A DNA stretch of 6,153 bases from contig DAHVAI010000250.1 of the NCBI GenBank assembly GCA_027314685.1, forward strand, positions 1 to 6,153, given 5' to 3'. Shown one piece after another: positions 1-5,731 of this stretch (its first letter is position 1; every line of letters starts with the position of its first letter). The notes beneath the pieces were generated by a model, which saw only the letters and a program-made list of their open reading frames with translations, did no database searches and was not told the DNA's origin. This stretch comes from Nitrososphaerota archaeon (GTDB lineage: Archaea > Thermoproteota > Nitrososphaeria > Nitrososphaerales > CADDZS01). A program made the translations under genes and the position numbers.

Positions 1-1
1 G

Positions 2-247
2 ATTTCGGCAGAAGGCCATCCTCCGGAAATCATGCAGCTTTCTTTCGCAAACCAGCTACTTTCGATCTATTACTTGGTTTCGCACAGAACAGAACTCGCA
101 CGTTCGCAAAAGAGACTCCTAGATTTCCCGGAATTTATCGATGAGTTGGTTGCAAAATTCGCGATGCAAGGTTTCGGACTGCAAATTGATTCGCTAACTC
201 GAAAGCAAATCCAGTATGCAGGATCGTTCAAGCGAGGATCTGCATAA
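2..247 (+). CDS. 3' end of an unidentified gene (5' truncated by window edge)
   Basis: The frame is open from the left edge to a TAA at 245-247, about 81 codons, so the ATG at 32 is probably internal rather than the start. The visible part is mostly helical, with an aromatic stretch (LLSIYYLVSH) and an acidic/hydrophobic helix (LLDFPEFIDELVAKF), and ends in a basic tail (SFKRGSA). The pattern 'xxQLLxxYYLxxxxxxLA...LxxFPxxIxEL' faintly recalls the helix after the first SIS subdomain of sugar isomerases, but key glycines are not visible and I do not assign a function. Its 3' end overlaps the 3' end of the convergent yjbQ-like gene by about 20 bp. It could also be a chance open frame, but the composition looks protein-like. 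Confidence 0.5.
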   Translation: MSAEGHPPEIMQLSFANQLLSIYYLVSHRTELARSQKRLLDFPEFIDELVAKFAMQGFGLQIDSLTRKQIQYAGSFKRGSA

Positions 248-640
248 CGCCCGAACGCTTCCTCGCGCGGATATCAAACTCAAGCAAGACTATCTGCTGC
301 CATTGGCCCAGAGACAGCCTCTTCTTTGCGAATGGCACAGTAAGGCTTACGCCGACAAAAGTTGACCGGGTGTGTGAGTGGCCGTTTCCGTCGCGCCACG
401 CTAGTTCGTGCTCATTGATCCCTTCTCTGTGGGGACCCTTCCTATCGCTTTCCTCAAATTGTCAAGTATCCCTTTCTCCCACTCGATTATGGGCAGACCA
501 GATGTAGTGGATTGCGGGAACAAGTGAGCCATCACATTTTGCGCCTCGCTGTGTTCAATCGCCTCCTGAATCTTTTCGGTAATGTTCAATATGTCATCCT
601 CGCCCCGAGTTGTAAACTCGAAGTTGTGCGTCTCTATCAT
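228..640 (-). pseudogene. YjbQ/UPF0047 family protein, frame split by a 1-nt shift
   Basis: Two minus-strand frames together give one full-length UPF0047 (YjbQ) protein. Frame 1 starts at the ATG at 638-640 and reads through the N-terminal half (FEFTTRGEDDILNITEKI, then STTSGLPIIEWEKGILDNL), stopping at 401-403. Frame 2 takes over near 420 and carries the family's C-terminal signature: WRDGNGHSH, SLTVP, LGQWQQIVLLEFD, RARKR, stop TGA at 228-230. The join lies near a GGG run (about 419-423); one extra base there restores a single frame of 137 residues, the usual family length. The family includes a protein with secondary thiamine-phosphate synthase activity, and the conserved histidines of NGHSH form the proposed metal/active site. 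The gene is divergent from metG. It may be a recent pseudogene, a sequencing indel in a G run, or, less likely, a programmed shift. Confidence 0.85.
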
Positions 641-667
641 TTCAACCGGTTGAATTTCAATCCATAG

Positions 668-677
668 TATTATTAAA
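668..677 (-). promoter_or_regulatory. TATA box for the yjbQ-like gene
   Basis: Read on the minus strand this is TTTAATAATA, centred about 30 nt before the ATG at 640. It predicts a transcript starting about 5-7 nt upstream of the ATG, typical of the short leaders in this group of archaea. It lies in the 105-bp gap between yjbQ and the divergent metG. I see no equally good TATA box for metG; T-rich positions 719-726 are the only weak candidate. Confidence 0.5.
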
Positions 678-745
678 CGATGACCGAGGTTGTCTTACCA
701 CTTCGATTCAGGGTTAGTGCTTTTCCTAATTTTAAGTGAATTAGA

Positions 746-2440
746 TTGACAAAGTGGGTAGTTACGTCAGCGTGGCCATATTCCTCCGATGTACCTCATC
801 TCGGCAACTTGATAGGATCTGTTCTCTCTGCGGATGTTTTCGCCCGTTTCCAGCGATTAATAGGAAACGAAGTGTTGTTCGTATCAGGGTCGGATGAACA
901 CGGAACACCACTCGAAGTTGAGGCAATTAAGCGAAACATACCGGTGAAACAACTGGCTGATGAAAACCATGCGAAGATTTCAGAGATATTCCGGAGGTGG
1001 AATATTTCCTATGACAACTACACTAGGACTGAAACACCATCGCACAAAAAGTTCGTAAGGCAGTTGTATTCCGACATTTTGAAGAATGATTCCTACATAT
1101 TTACGCAGACCGAAAGGATTCACTATTGCCTGGTAGACAAACGTTTTCTTCCGGATCGATTCGTTGAAGGAACTTGTCCTTACTGCGGTTTTGAGAGTGC
1201 AAGGGGTGATCAATGCGACCGTTGTGGCCGACCTCTGGATGCAGAGCGGCTTACAAAGGCATACTGCGTAATATGTAAGAATCCGACTGAGCTTAGGGAA
1301 ACTACCCAGTGGTTCTTCGACCTTCCCAAATTGTCATCGTATGTGTCTGATTATCTTTCTAGGGCAGAGCTGACATCAAATGTCATTAGATTCTCACAGG
1401 CATGGGTGAAAGATGGCTTACGCCCCAGATCTGTGACCAGAGACTCCGAGTGGGGAATCCATGCACCATTTCCGGGCGCCGAAAGAAAGACCATCTATGT
1501 GTGGATGGAAGCTGTGCTGGGCTACGTATCTGCCGTGATAGAATATTTTGAGAAACGCGGCGTTCCAGAAAGGTGGCAAGAGTTCTGGTTAGATCCAAGT
1601 GCGAAGACCTCTTTTTTCATCGGAAAGGACAACATACCGTTCCATTCAATCATTTTGCCCTCGCTTTTGCGCGCTAGTGGGACAAAATACAATGAACCAT
1701 ACATGATTAGCTCAACAGAGTTCTTGAATTTCGAAAACCAGAAGTTTTCAAAGAGTAGGAAAATTGGGATTTGGACTGATGAGGCATTAGAAATTCTTCC
1801 AGTGGATTATTGGAGGTTCTCTCTAATCGCGCTGAGACCGGAAGCTAGTGATGTAAATTTTGGCTGGGATTCCTTATCCGAAAAGGTAAACAACGACCTT
1901 AATGATGCAATTGGTAACTTTGTACATCGCACTCTTGTCGGTGTTACAAAATTTGCAAAGAATAGTTTTGATCTGAAACTCCGACAAGTTCCCGTTGAAT
2001 TCCTGAAAATCATTGCTGCTTTCAAGGATAGGCACGACAGAATCTTCGAGCATTACGCCAATGTTGAGCTGCAAACCACATGCAGATTGATTATCGAGCA
2101 AGCATTCGATGCAAATAAGTTTCTCAGTTCAACCGAACCATGGAAGACGATAAAGACCGACAAAGAGAAGACGATGCAGATTCTTTACGTGGCCCTCACT
2201 GCGCTAAAGCTCCTAGCTTGTGAATTGTCACCCATAATACCAGAGACGAGCGCGAAAATAGTAACCCAATCTGGTGTATTCAAGACAACCAATGGGAATC
2301 CTTCTTGGACGGATGTCTCGATAGATCCTGACGTTCCTATTTCGGCAAGGGCGATAAAGCCCATTTTCTCGAAGGTAAACACTGAAGAACTAAGGATAAA
2401 ACTAGAAACATTGCGCGCCAGCAAACAAGTTAAAACCTGA
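746..2440 (+). CDS. metG: Methionyl-tRNA synthetase, archaeal type, without fused tRNA-binding domain
   Basis: Class I aminoacyl-tRNA synthetase that charges tRNA-Met with methionine using ATP, in the cytoplasm. The 564 residues contain the N-terminal Rossmann start (KWVVTSAWPY), the HIGH-type motif PHLGN (H18-N21), the GSDEHGTP segment (48-55), a connective-peptide zinc site C144-x2-C147...C157-x2-C160, a further C174-x2-C177 pair, and the KMSKS-type loop K333-F-S-K-S337, followed by the helical anticodon-binding domain. The start is TTG at 746: an in-frame stop lies just upstream (737-739) and the residues directly after the TTG are already the conserved beginning. The C-terminal EMAP/Trbp-like OB fold found in many MetRS is absent and is encoded by the next gene, 20 bp downstream, so the two are probably co-transcribed. 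The reading frame is intact over its whole length. Confidence 0.97.
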   Translation: MTKWVVTSAWPYSSDVPHLGNLIGSVLSADVFARFQRLIGNEVLFVSGSDEHGTPLEVEAIKRNIPVKQLADENHAKISEIFRRWNISYDNYTRTETPSHKKFVRQLYSDILKNDSYIFTQTERIHYCLVDKRFLPDRFVEGTCPYCGFESARGDQCDRCGRPLDAERLTKAYCVICKNPTELRETTQWFFDLPKLSSYVSDYLSRAELTSNVIRFSQAWVKDGLRPRSVTRDSEWGIHAPFPGAERKTIYVWMEAVLGYVSAVIEYFEKRGVPERWQEFWLDPSAKTSFFIGKDNIPFHSIILPSLLRASGTKYNEPYMISSTEFLNFENQKFSKSRKIGIWTDEALEILPVDYWRFSLIALRPEASDVNFGWDSLSEKVNNDLNDAIGNFVHRTLVGVTKFAKNSFDLKLRQVPVEFLKIIAAFKDRHDRIFEHYANVELQTTCRLIIEQAFDANKFLSSTEPWKTIKTDKEKTMQILYVALTALKLLACELSPIIPETSAKIVTQSGVFKTTNGNPSWTDVSIDPDVPISARAIKPIFSKVNTEELRIKLETLRASKQVKT

Positions 2441-2460
2441 AAGTTGCTGATAGACTAGAC

Positions 2461-2817
2461 ATGTCCGAAGACAAATCACCAAATCCACCGGTGCCCGAAG
2501 TTACGTTTGACGAGTTCAAACGGATCGAGATCAGAGTAGCCAAAGTCGTCGAGGCCTCAAGAGTCCCAAACTCTTCAAAGCTTGTGAAGCTAATTTTGGA
2601 CATTGGAGGTGACAAAAAACAATGCATTGCAGGATTGGGAGCTGTCTATTCGCCCGAAAAACTCCTTGACAAGCTAATAGCCGTTGTCATGAATTTGAAG
2701 CCAAGGATTCTAATGGGACTTGTATCTGAAGTGATGCTTTTGGCTGCTGGCGATGGTCCTGAAATATCTGTCCTTACGCTAGACAAACCTATTGGTACTG
2801 GAGCTAGAGTCACCTGA
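2461..2817 (+). CDS. Stand-alone tRNA-binding (OB-fold) subunit of methionyl-tRNA synthetase
   Basis: 118-residue protein matching the tRNA-binding domain that in many organisms forms the C-terminus of MetRS (Trbp111/EMAPII-like). After a short polar, proline-containing N-terminus (1-14) comes the OB fold: FDEFKRIEIRVAKVVEA (about 16-32), the loop PNSSKL (36-41) where relatives usually have HPNADKL, ILDIGGDKKQCIAGLG (45-60), VVMNLKPRILMG (75-86) and SEVMLLAA (89-96), the last differing from the common SEGMLLAA. It is expected to dimerise and help MetRS hold tRNA in trans. It begins with ATG 20 bp after metG and its TGA (2815-2817) overlaps the coding start proposed for the next gene, consistent with a three-gene operon. 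Confidence 0.92.
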   Translation: MSEDKSPNPPVPEVTFDEFKRIEIRVAKVVEASRVPNSSKLVKLILDIGGDKKQCIAGLGAVYSPEKLLDKLIAVVMNLKPRILMGLVSEVMLLAAGDGPEISVLTLDKPIGTGARVT

Positions 2818-2843
2818 GTCAAGAAGATCTGAAACTGTCTACA

Positions 2844-3128
2844 TTGTTTCATGACGTGGAAAGCCACGCGTTACCTCTTCTGACTACCAATCCTACATCA
2901 CCACTGAGTAAAGAGGAAAGTCAAATATTGGCGCTGCAGAGAATTCAGAGGTTGAACCATTTAATTGGAGCGATAGCTCGCAAAAGTAGAGAAAAAGCTC
3001 CGGATATGAAGGCACTTCAGACCTTTGTTAGCATCTTGACCATAGGCGTCAAGTCTGATAATATTCCGCAAATGAAGTACGCATTGAGCCAAGCAAAAAG
3101 TCTAATTGCGACTTTCGAGAGCGAATAG
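2844..3128 (+). CDS. Small helical protein of unknown function, third gene of the metG cluster
   Basis: I do not recognise a family. The frame ends at TAG 3126-3128. The first ordinary start is TTG at 2844 (94 residues), but the frame stays open upstream and the codons from 2814 on read like protein (SQEDLKLSTLFHDVESHALP). A CTG at 2814-2816 sits in the sequence CTGA, overlapping the stop of the previous gene as ATGA overlaps do in operons, so the true product may be 104 residues with a CTG start. The protein is charged and predicted mostly alpha-helical, with a coiled-coil-like segment (SKEESQILALQRIQRLNHL) and two further helices ending in QMKYALSQAKSLIATFESE. No membrane segment or metal motif is seen. 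Its position suggests co-expression with MetRS, but no function follows from that. Confidence 0.75.
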   Translation: MFHDVESHALPLLTTNPTSPLSKEESQILALQRIQRLNHLIGAIARKSREKAPDMKALQTFVSILTIGVKSDNIPQMKYALSQAKSLIATFESE

Positions 3129-3137
3129 TAATCAAAC

Positions 3138-3143
3138 TTTATA
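3138..3143 (+). promoter_or_regulatory. TATA box for tRNA-Val
   Basis: TTTATA preceded by AAAC, centred about 31 bp upstream of the first base of the mature tRNA (3172). With the usual 26-27 bp spacing, transcription would start about 4-5 nt before the tRNA. It lies directly after the stop codon of the preceding gene, so the tRNA appears to have its own promoter. Confidence 0.65.
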
Positions 3144-3171
3144 GCGTGTTTCCGAATGTTTTGATTGATTG

Positions 3172-3276
3172 GGGCCAGTCGTCTAGCTTGGTTAGGACAA
3201 CACCCTTACACAGTGATTTGGAAGATATCGCTGGAGCAAACGGTGTGGGTCGTCGGTTCAAATCCGGCCTGGCCCA
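3172..3276 (+). tRNA. tRNA-Val (anticodon TAC) with a 30-nt intron
   Basis: A complete cloverleaf can be folded. Acceptor GGGCCAG (3172-3178) pairs with CTGGCCC (3269-3275), discriminator A3276. D arm GTCT/GGAC (3181-3184, 3195-3198). Anticodon stem ACACC/GGTGT (3200-3204, 3242-3246), loop C-T-T-A-C-A-C with T33 at 3206 and anticodon TAC at 3207-3209, reading GTA and probably other GTN codons. Variable loop GGGTC. T arm GTCGG-TTCAAAT-CCGGC (3252-3268). The anticodon loop is interrupted after position 37 by 30 nt, the canonical archaeal intron site, leaving a 75-nt mature tRNA before CCA addition. The genome encodes CC but not CCA after the discriminator, so the 3' CCA must be added or completed after transcription. 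Confidence 0.95.
3211..3240 (+). other. tRNA-Val intron (position 37/38)
   Basis: Removing these 30 nt restores a 7-nt anticodon loop. The insert folds on itself: CAGTGAT (3211-3217) pairs with ATCGCTG (3227-3233) around a 9-nt loop, with one G-U pair. CTT of the anticodon loop (3205-3207) can pair with GAG (3234-3236), leaving a 3-nt bulge ACA and a 5-nt bulge CAAAC. This is a relaxed form of the bulge-helix-bulge substrate of the archaeal tRNA-splicing endonuclease. The cut sites are uncertain by 1-2 nt because the bases repeat at both borders. Confidence 0.85.
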
Positions 3277-3292
3277 CCTACAATCATGCGAA

Positions 3293-3487
3293 TCAGTTTC
3301 TGCGCTTAGCTTGTTTCTCTTCTTCTCCCACAATATACTGCGGTACGAGCTCGACCACCAGCAGGAATATCGCCAGAAGCAAGAACATCTCACCAAAAAG
3401 ATCACGTAGTTGTCCTGACGAAAACAGAGCTCCCAAGCCGCAAATCAGGACTACGGCGTAGACGAGTAGTTTGAGCCTCTTCAACAA
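3293..3487 (-). CDS. Small two-helix membrane protein of unknown function
   Basis: 64 residues with a basic N-terminus (LKRLK), a hydrophobic helix (about 7-22, LLVYAVVLICGLGALF), a short polar loop (SSGQLRDLFGE), a second hydrophobic helix (about 34-52, MFLLLAIFLLVVELVPQYIV) and a charged tail (GEEEKQAKRRN). This is a helical hairpin of the kind seen in small membrane proteins; the basic N-terminus and tail suggest both ends face the cytoplasm. No ATG is available; the frame opens on two adjacent TTG codons (3485-3487 and 3482-3484), and a TATA-like TTTAAT lies 25-28 bp upstream, compatible with a leaderless TTG start. It converges on tRNA-Val, 16 bp apart. The regular hydrophobic pattern makes it more likely real than the overlapping frames on the other strand. 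Confidence 0.6.
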   Translation of the reverse strand: MLKRLKLLVYAVVLICGLGALFSSGQLRDLFGEMFLLLAIFLLVVELVPQYIVGEEEKQAKRRN

Positions 3488-3508
3488 ATAACAATGGAAT
3501 TTGATCGC

Positions 3509-3514
3509 ATTAAA
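3509..3514 (-). promoter_or_regulatory. Possible TATA box for the small membrane protein
   Basis: TTTAAT on the minus strand, centred about 25 bp from the first TTG (3487) and 28 bp from the second (3484). The spacing fits transcription starting at, or within a few bases of, the start codon. Confidence 0.4.
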
Positions 3515-3522
3515 CGCTATAT

Positions 3523-3560
3523 CTTGAGAGCGTGTAATCGCAATTGGTTACGGCCTCAAG
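3523..3560. repeat. Inverted repeat / hairpin in the 3488-3629 non-coding stretch
   Basis: CTTGAG (3523-3528) pairs perfectly with CTCAAG (3555-3560). Inside it GC pairs with GC and GTAA (3535-3538) with TTAC (3548-3551), around a 10-nt loop. A further short pair, ACGCT/AGCGT, overlaps its left arm (3514-3532). The stretch lies between the membrane-protein promoter and the decayed gene. It could be an operator, a small structured RNA or chance; no C/D-box motifs are visible. Confidence 0.35.
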
Positions 3561-3629
3561 TGCAATAAGATCGTTTAGACTGTTTTGACTTGGAATATTG
3601 CTTTCTATAGTCATCATATGCCGACACCA

Positions 3630-3991
3630 CTAACTTCCTTTAATCGATAGTTTGTGTTTCCAGAACATCTCATAGACATGACGAGCTGTTCCCAATGTGG
3701 GCCCGCTAAACATCCTTGGAATGATACTTTGTTCCTGAACAAATTCACGCGCATCACTAACAAGTTCATTTTCGGGCGTGTAGAAGAAGCTCTCGACAAC
3801 ATGTCGACCTTCAATCCTTTAGTCTTGAACTTTTTTTCAAATATTTCCTTAAGGAGTTCTGCTTTAATTATTGTTCTCGATATTCAAACCAGTCATCTGG
3901 GAGCAAACAGCTCAAAAATGAAGCCTTGGTATGAATCTGAAATCCATTCCGCTGTGCAGCTAAATTTAGGCAATTCAAGAGAATACATACA
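3630..3991 (-). pseudogene. Decayed minus-strand gene of unidentified family (three frame changes)
   Basis: Minus-strand reading gives one coherent protein only if frames are joined. From about 3982 down to 3896: SLELPKFSCTAEW, then SDSYQGFIFELFAP. After one extra A near 3895 the next frame gives DDWFEYREQ. After one missing base near 3871 the first frame resumes: IIKAELLKEIFEKKFKTKG. After another missing base near 3804 the last frame reads VESFFYTPENELVSDAREF, then IIPRMFSGPTLGTARHVYEM and FWKHKLSIKGS, ending at TAG 3630-3632. The joined segments total about 115 residues and look like the C-terminal part of a soluble globular protein, but I cannot name the family. Upstream sequence (to about 4042) is open in the first frame but less protein-like, so the original 5' end is unclear. 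A plus-strand frame over the same bases (3654-4094) is probably the antisense shadow. Confidence 0.6.
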
Positions 3992-4065
3992 CATAACTGG
4001 GAAAACTAGAGAATGGTATGTACTATTTCCATGGTATATACGCTATAGATTGAATATACAGCATG

Positions 4066-4071
4066 TTTATT
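4066..4071 (+). promoter_or_regulatory. Possible TATA box for the universal stress protein gene
   Basis: TTTATT centred about 41 bp before the ATG at 4110 would start transcription near 4095, giving a leader of about 15 nt. That leader contains GTGAT (4100-4104), a partial match to the archaeal Shine-Dalgarno sequence GGTGAT, 5 nt before the ATG. Confidence 0.4.
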
Positions 4072-4109
4072 CTGTTAGTAATCCAATATGCTAGTGTAAG
4101 TGATTAATC

Positions 4110-4655
4110 ATGGCAACAGTTTTTGAAGATAAACAACCAAGCAAGACCACATCAAGCAGTGGAAGTTGGAACGAGGGTGTCACACCACCTCGGCCGATTG
4201 TCCAAAGTAAACAAAACGTGCAAGACTATGAAGTGGTTTTCGTAGTGGACGACAGCAGCACAAGCCAAAAGGCGTTTGATTTTGCTTTGCAGACAGCAAA
4301 GAACTTCGAAGCAAAACTGGTCCTTGTTTACACCACCCCACGCAAGGAAGTTCCTTCGGGGTATGTAGAATTTGCCAGGGTTGAAGGGATCAGAGATTAC
4401 GAGTGGCACTACAACAATGACACATCAAGTAGCAAACTCGATAGCCTAGCTAGAAAAGTCGAGGAAGCTGGAGTCGAATGTACCACGCAAGTACATGTTG
4501 GTGATGCAAAGAGCGCAATGGATTCTTTCGTAGGTGATTCTCGCGCCATCATAGTACTTAACAAAGGTTCGCGCAGATCTTGGTTCCCAAGGTCGATTGC
4601 AGGGCTCTTTTCGAAAGGCGTAACAGAGCTCGGCGTCCCAGTGATGGTCGTTTAA
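4110..4655 (+). CDS. Universal stress protein (UspA) family protein with N-terminal extension
   Basis: 181 residues, cytoplasmic. Residues 1-38 are a polar, Ser/Thr/Pro-rich extension, probably disordered. The Usp alpha/beta fold follows: first strand DYEVVFVVDDSSTSQKAFDF (39-58) with the Asp of the adenine-binding loop, strand KLVLVYTTP (69-77), helix KLDSLARKVEEAG (109-121), strand CTTQVHVGDA (124-133), strand AIIVLNKGS (146-154) and C-terminal strand GVPVMVV. The ATP-binding signature G-x2-G-x9-G-S/T is incomplete: after GS154 the sequence is RRSWFPRSIAGLF, lacking the second glycine. It may therefore not bind ATP, or may do so differently. Usp proteins are commonly multicopy stress-linked regulators in Nitrososphaera-type archaea; the partner here is unknown. 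It is monocistronic and convergent with purU. Confidence 0.88.
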   Translation: MATVFEDKQPSKTTSSSGSWNEGVTPPRPIVQSKQNVQDYEVVFVVDDSSTSQKAFDFALQTAKNFEAKLVLVYTTPRKEVPSGYVEFARVEGIRDYEWHYNNDTSSSKLDSLARKVEEAGVECTTQVHVGDAKSAMDSFVGDSRAIIVLNKGSRRSWFPRSIAGLFSKGVTELGVPVMVV

Positions 4656-4658
4656 ACC

Positions 4659-4685
4659 TTCTAAAGTAAGACAGACTCTTTAGAA
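4659..4685. terminator. Hairpin between convergent genes, possible two-way transcript end
   Basis: TTCTAAAG (4659-4666) and CTTTAGAA (4678-4685) form a perfect 8-bp stem with an 11-nt loop, just after the Usp stop codon and 15 bp beyond the end of purU. Archaeal termination relies mainly on T-runs, and none is strong here, so the hairpin may serve 3'-end stability instead. Confidence 0.45.
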
Positions 4686-4699
4686 TCTAGGAGGCAGGT

Positions 4700-5554
4700 C
4701 TATTTCAGATAGACTTTGCCCCAACGAACTTCCAATTTCCCTTGAGTGAAGAAATGAAGCGCCTTCACGAGCGCTCTTGCTTCAAGCTCACGTCCGGTTT
4801 TTCTAATGCTTGCCAGGTTTTCATCTGGCTTGACCCTGAATGATTCCTGCCAAATAATTGGCCCCTCATCAAGATTTTCAGTTACAAAGTGGGCCGTACA
4901 TCCAATTATTCTTGCGCCTCTCTCGAACGCCTGTTCGTAAGCATAAGCCCCAGGAAACGCAGGCAAGATCGACGGGTGGACATTGATTATCTTGTTTGGA
5001 TACCTCCAGACGAAGTTAGGGCTGAGAATACGCATGTATCTTGCCAGTGCGATAAAATCGATATTGTGTCTTTGAAGTATCCTGAGAATCTTTGATTCTC
5101 GCTCCTCTGGATCCGTCGCCCGGATGGAATAGAATGGGATTCCTCTACGTTTCGCAAGTGGTTCTAGCGAATCTTCACTTCCGATCACAACTCCAATGTT
5201 TGCTTTGAGCTTTCCATTCTTCACCGCTTTCATGATCAACTGAGGACATTGCGGTTCTTTTGTTACCATGATGGCCAGATTCAGTTTTCTGTTTGTTTCC
5301 AGATAATGAATTGCCACATCCATCTGCAGCTTCTTGCCCAGATGTTTGAACTCTGTTGTGAGATACTTCTGATCAACGTTCCTTGCAAATGAAGCTTCCA
5401 TTTGCATCCCAAAGAGGCCGCGCACAACGCTCTGATTCATCGACTCTATGTTTCCGCCACTCTGGAATATGAGGTTGGTAAACGACGCAACGACTCCCTT
5501 CTTGTCCTTTCCGACAACGCTTAATTCGACGAAAGCGCGATTGGTTGACTGCAC
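4700..5554 (-). CDS. purU: Formyltetrahydrofolate deformylase
   Basis: Hydrolyses 10-formyl-THF to formate and THF, balancing the one-carbon pool and supplying formate. Numbered from the upstream ATG at 5620 (306 residues), an ACT domain spans about 28-100 (AFVELSVVGKDKKGVVASF; GGNIESMNQSV) and the formyltransferase domain about 112-306. The catalytic triad of the GART/PurN fold is intact: N213 and H215 in INVHPS, and D251 in LDEGPII, with the family spacing of 38 between Asn and Asp; H244 lies in TAHFV. I prefer the GTG at 5552-5554 as start (284 residues): it leaves 6-7 residues before the ACT domain, as in bacterial PurU, and a TATA box sits 26-27 bp upstream, as for a leaderless mRNA. The 22 extra residues from the ATG show no conserved character. 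The ACT domain distinguishes it from PurN. Confidence 0.93.
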   Translation of the reverse strand: MQSTNRAFVELSVVGKDKKGVVASFTNLIFQSGGNIESMNQSVVRGLFGMQMEASFARNVDQKYLTTEFKHLGKKLQMDVAIHYLETNRKLNLAIMVTKEPQCPQLIMKAVKNGKLKANIGVVIGSEDSLEPLAKRRGIPFYSIRATDPEERESKILRILQRHNIDFIALARYMRILSPNFVWRYPNKIINVHPSILPAFPGAYAYEQAFERGARIIGCTAHFVTENLDEGPIIWQESFRVKPDENLASIRKTGRELEARALVKALHFFTQGKLEVRWGKVYLK

Positions 5555-5576
5555 GATAAGATCTCTAGAATTTTCG

Positions 5577-5584
5577 ATATTAAA
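5577..5584 (-). promoter_or_regulatory. TATA box for purU
   Basis: TTTAATAT on the minus strand, centred 26.5 bp upstream of the GTG at 5554. It lies inside the reading frame that would be translated if the ATG at 5620 were the start, so it decides in favour of the shorter protein. Confidence 0.6.
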
Positions 5585-5702
5585 CACGTTTGGATCGCTA
5601 CAACTAACTGTGACGAACATAGGAGTTGCGCCTGCAACATAGTGTCACACTCTTCAAGCTATGACTCTAGCATGTTCGTGATTGTTGTTGATTGGAAACA
5701 AG

Positions 5703-5709
5703 TATAATA
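5703..5709 (+). promoter_or_regulatory. TATA box for the VOC pseudogene
   Basis: TATAATA, centred 26 bp before the ATG at 5732, the spacing of a leaderless archaeal transcript. Between it and the purU start (5555-5702) I see only the purU promoter and no gene. Confidence 0.55.
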
Positions 5710-5731
5710 TCTTCCTTTCAAACAATGCTAA

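Noticed and set aside
2..247. Assignment of the left-edge fragment to the SIS/GlmS sugar isomerase family
   Set aside because: Only a loose helix pattern matches; no SIS glycine or serine motifs are visible in the fragment.
728..740. AT-rich TTTTAAG just before metG as its TATA box
   Set aside because: It is only about 10-17 bp from the TTG start and would place the transcription start inside the conserved N-terminus.
980..2627. Several 60-79 codon minus-strand frames inside metG
   Set aside because: They are antisense to a conserved, intact synthetase gene and show no independent coding features.
3139..3461. Open frames on both strands across the tRNA region
   Set aside because: They run through the well-supported tRNA-Val gene and its intron; the translations are shadows of the tRNA and of the minus-strand membrane protein.
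3654..4094. 146-codon plus-strand open frame
   Set aside because: Its translation has no domain character, and minus-strand segments over the same bases read as a real protein; it is most likely the antisense shadow of a decayed gene.
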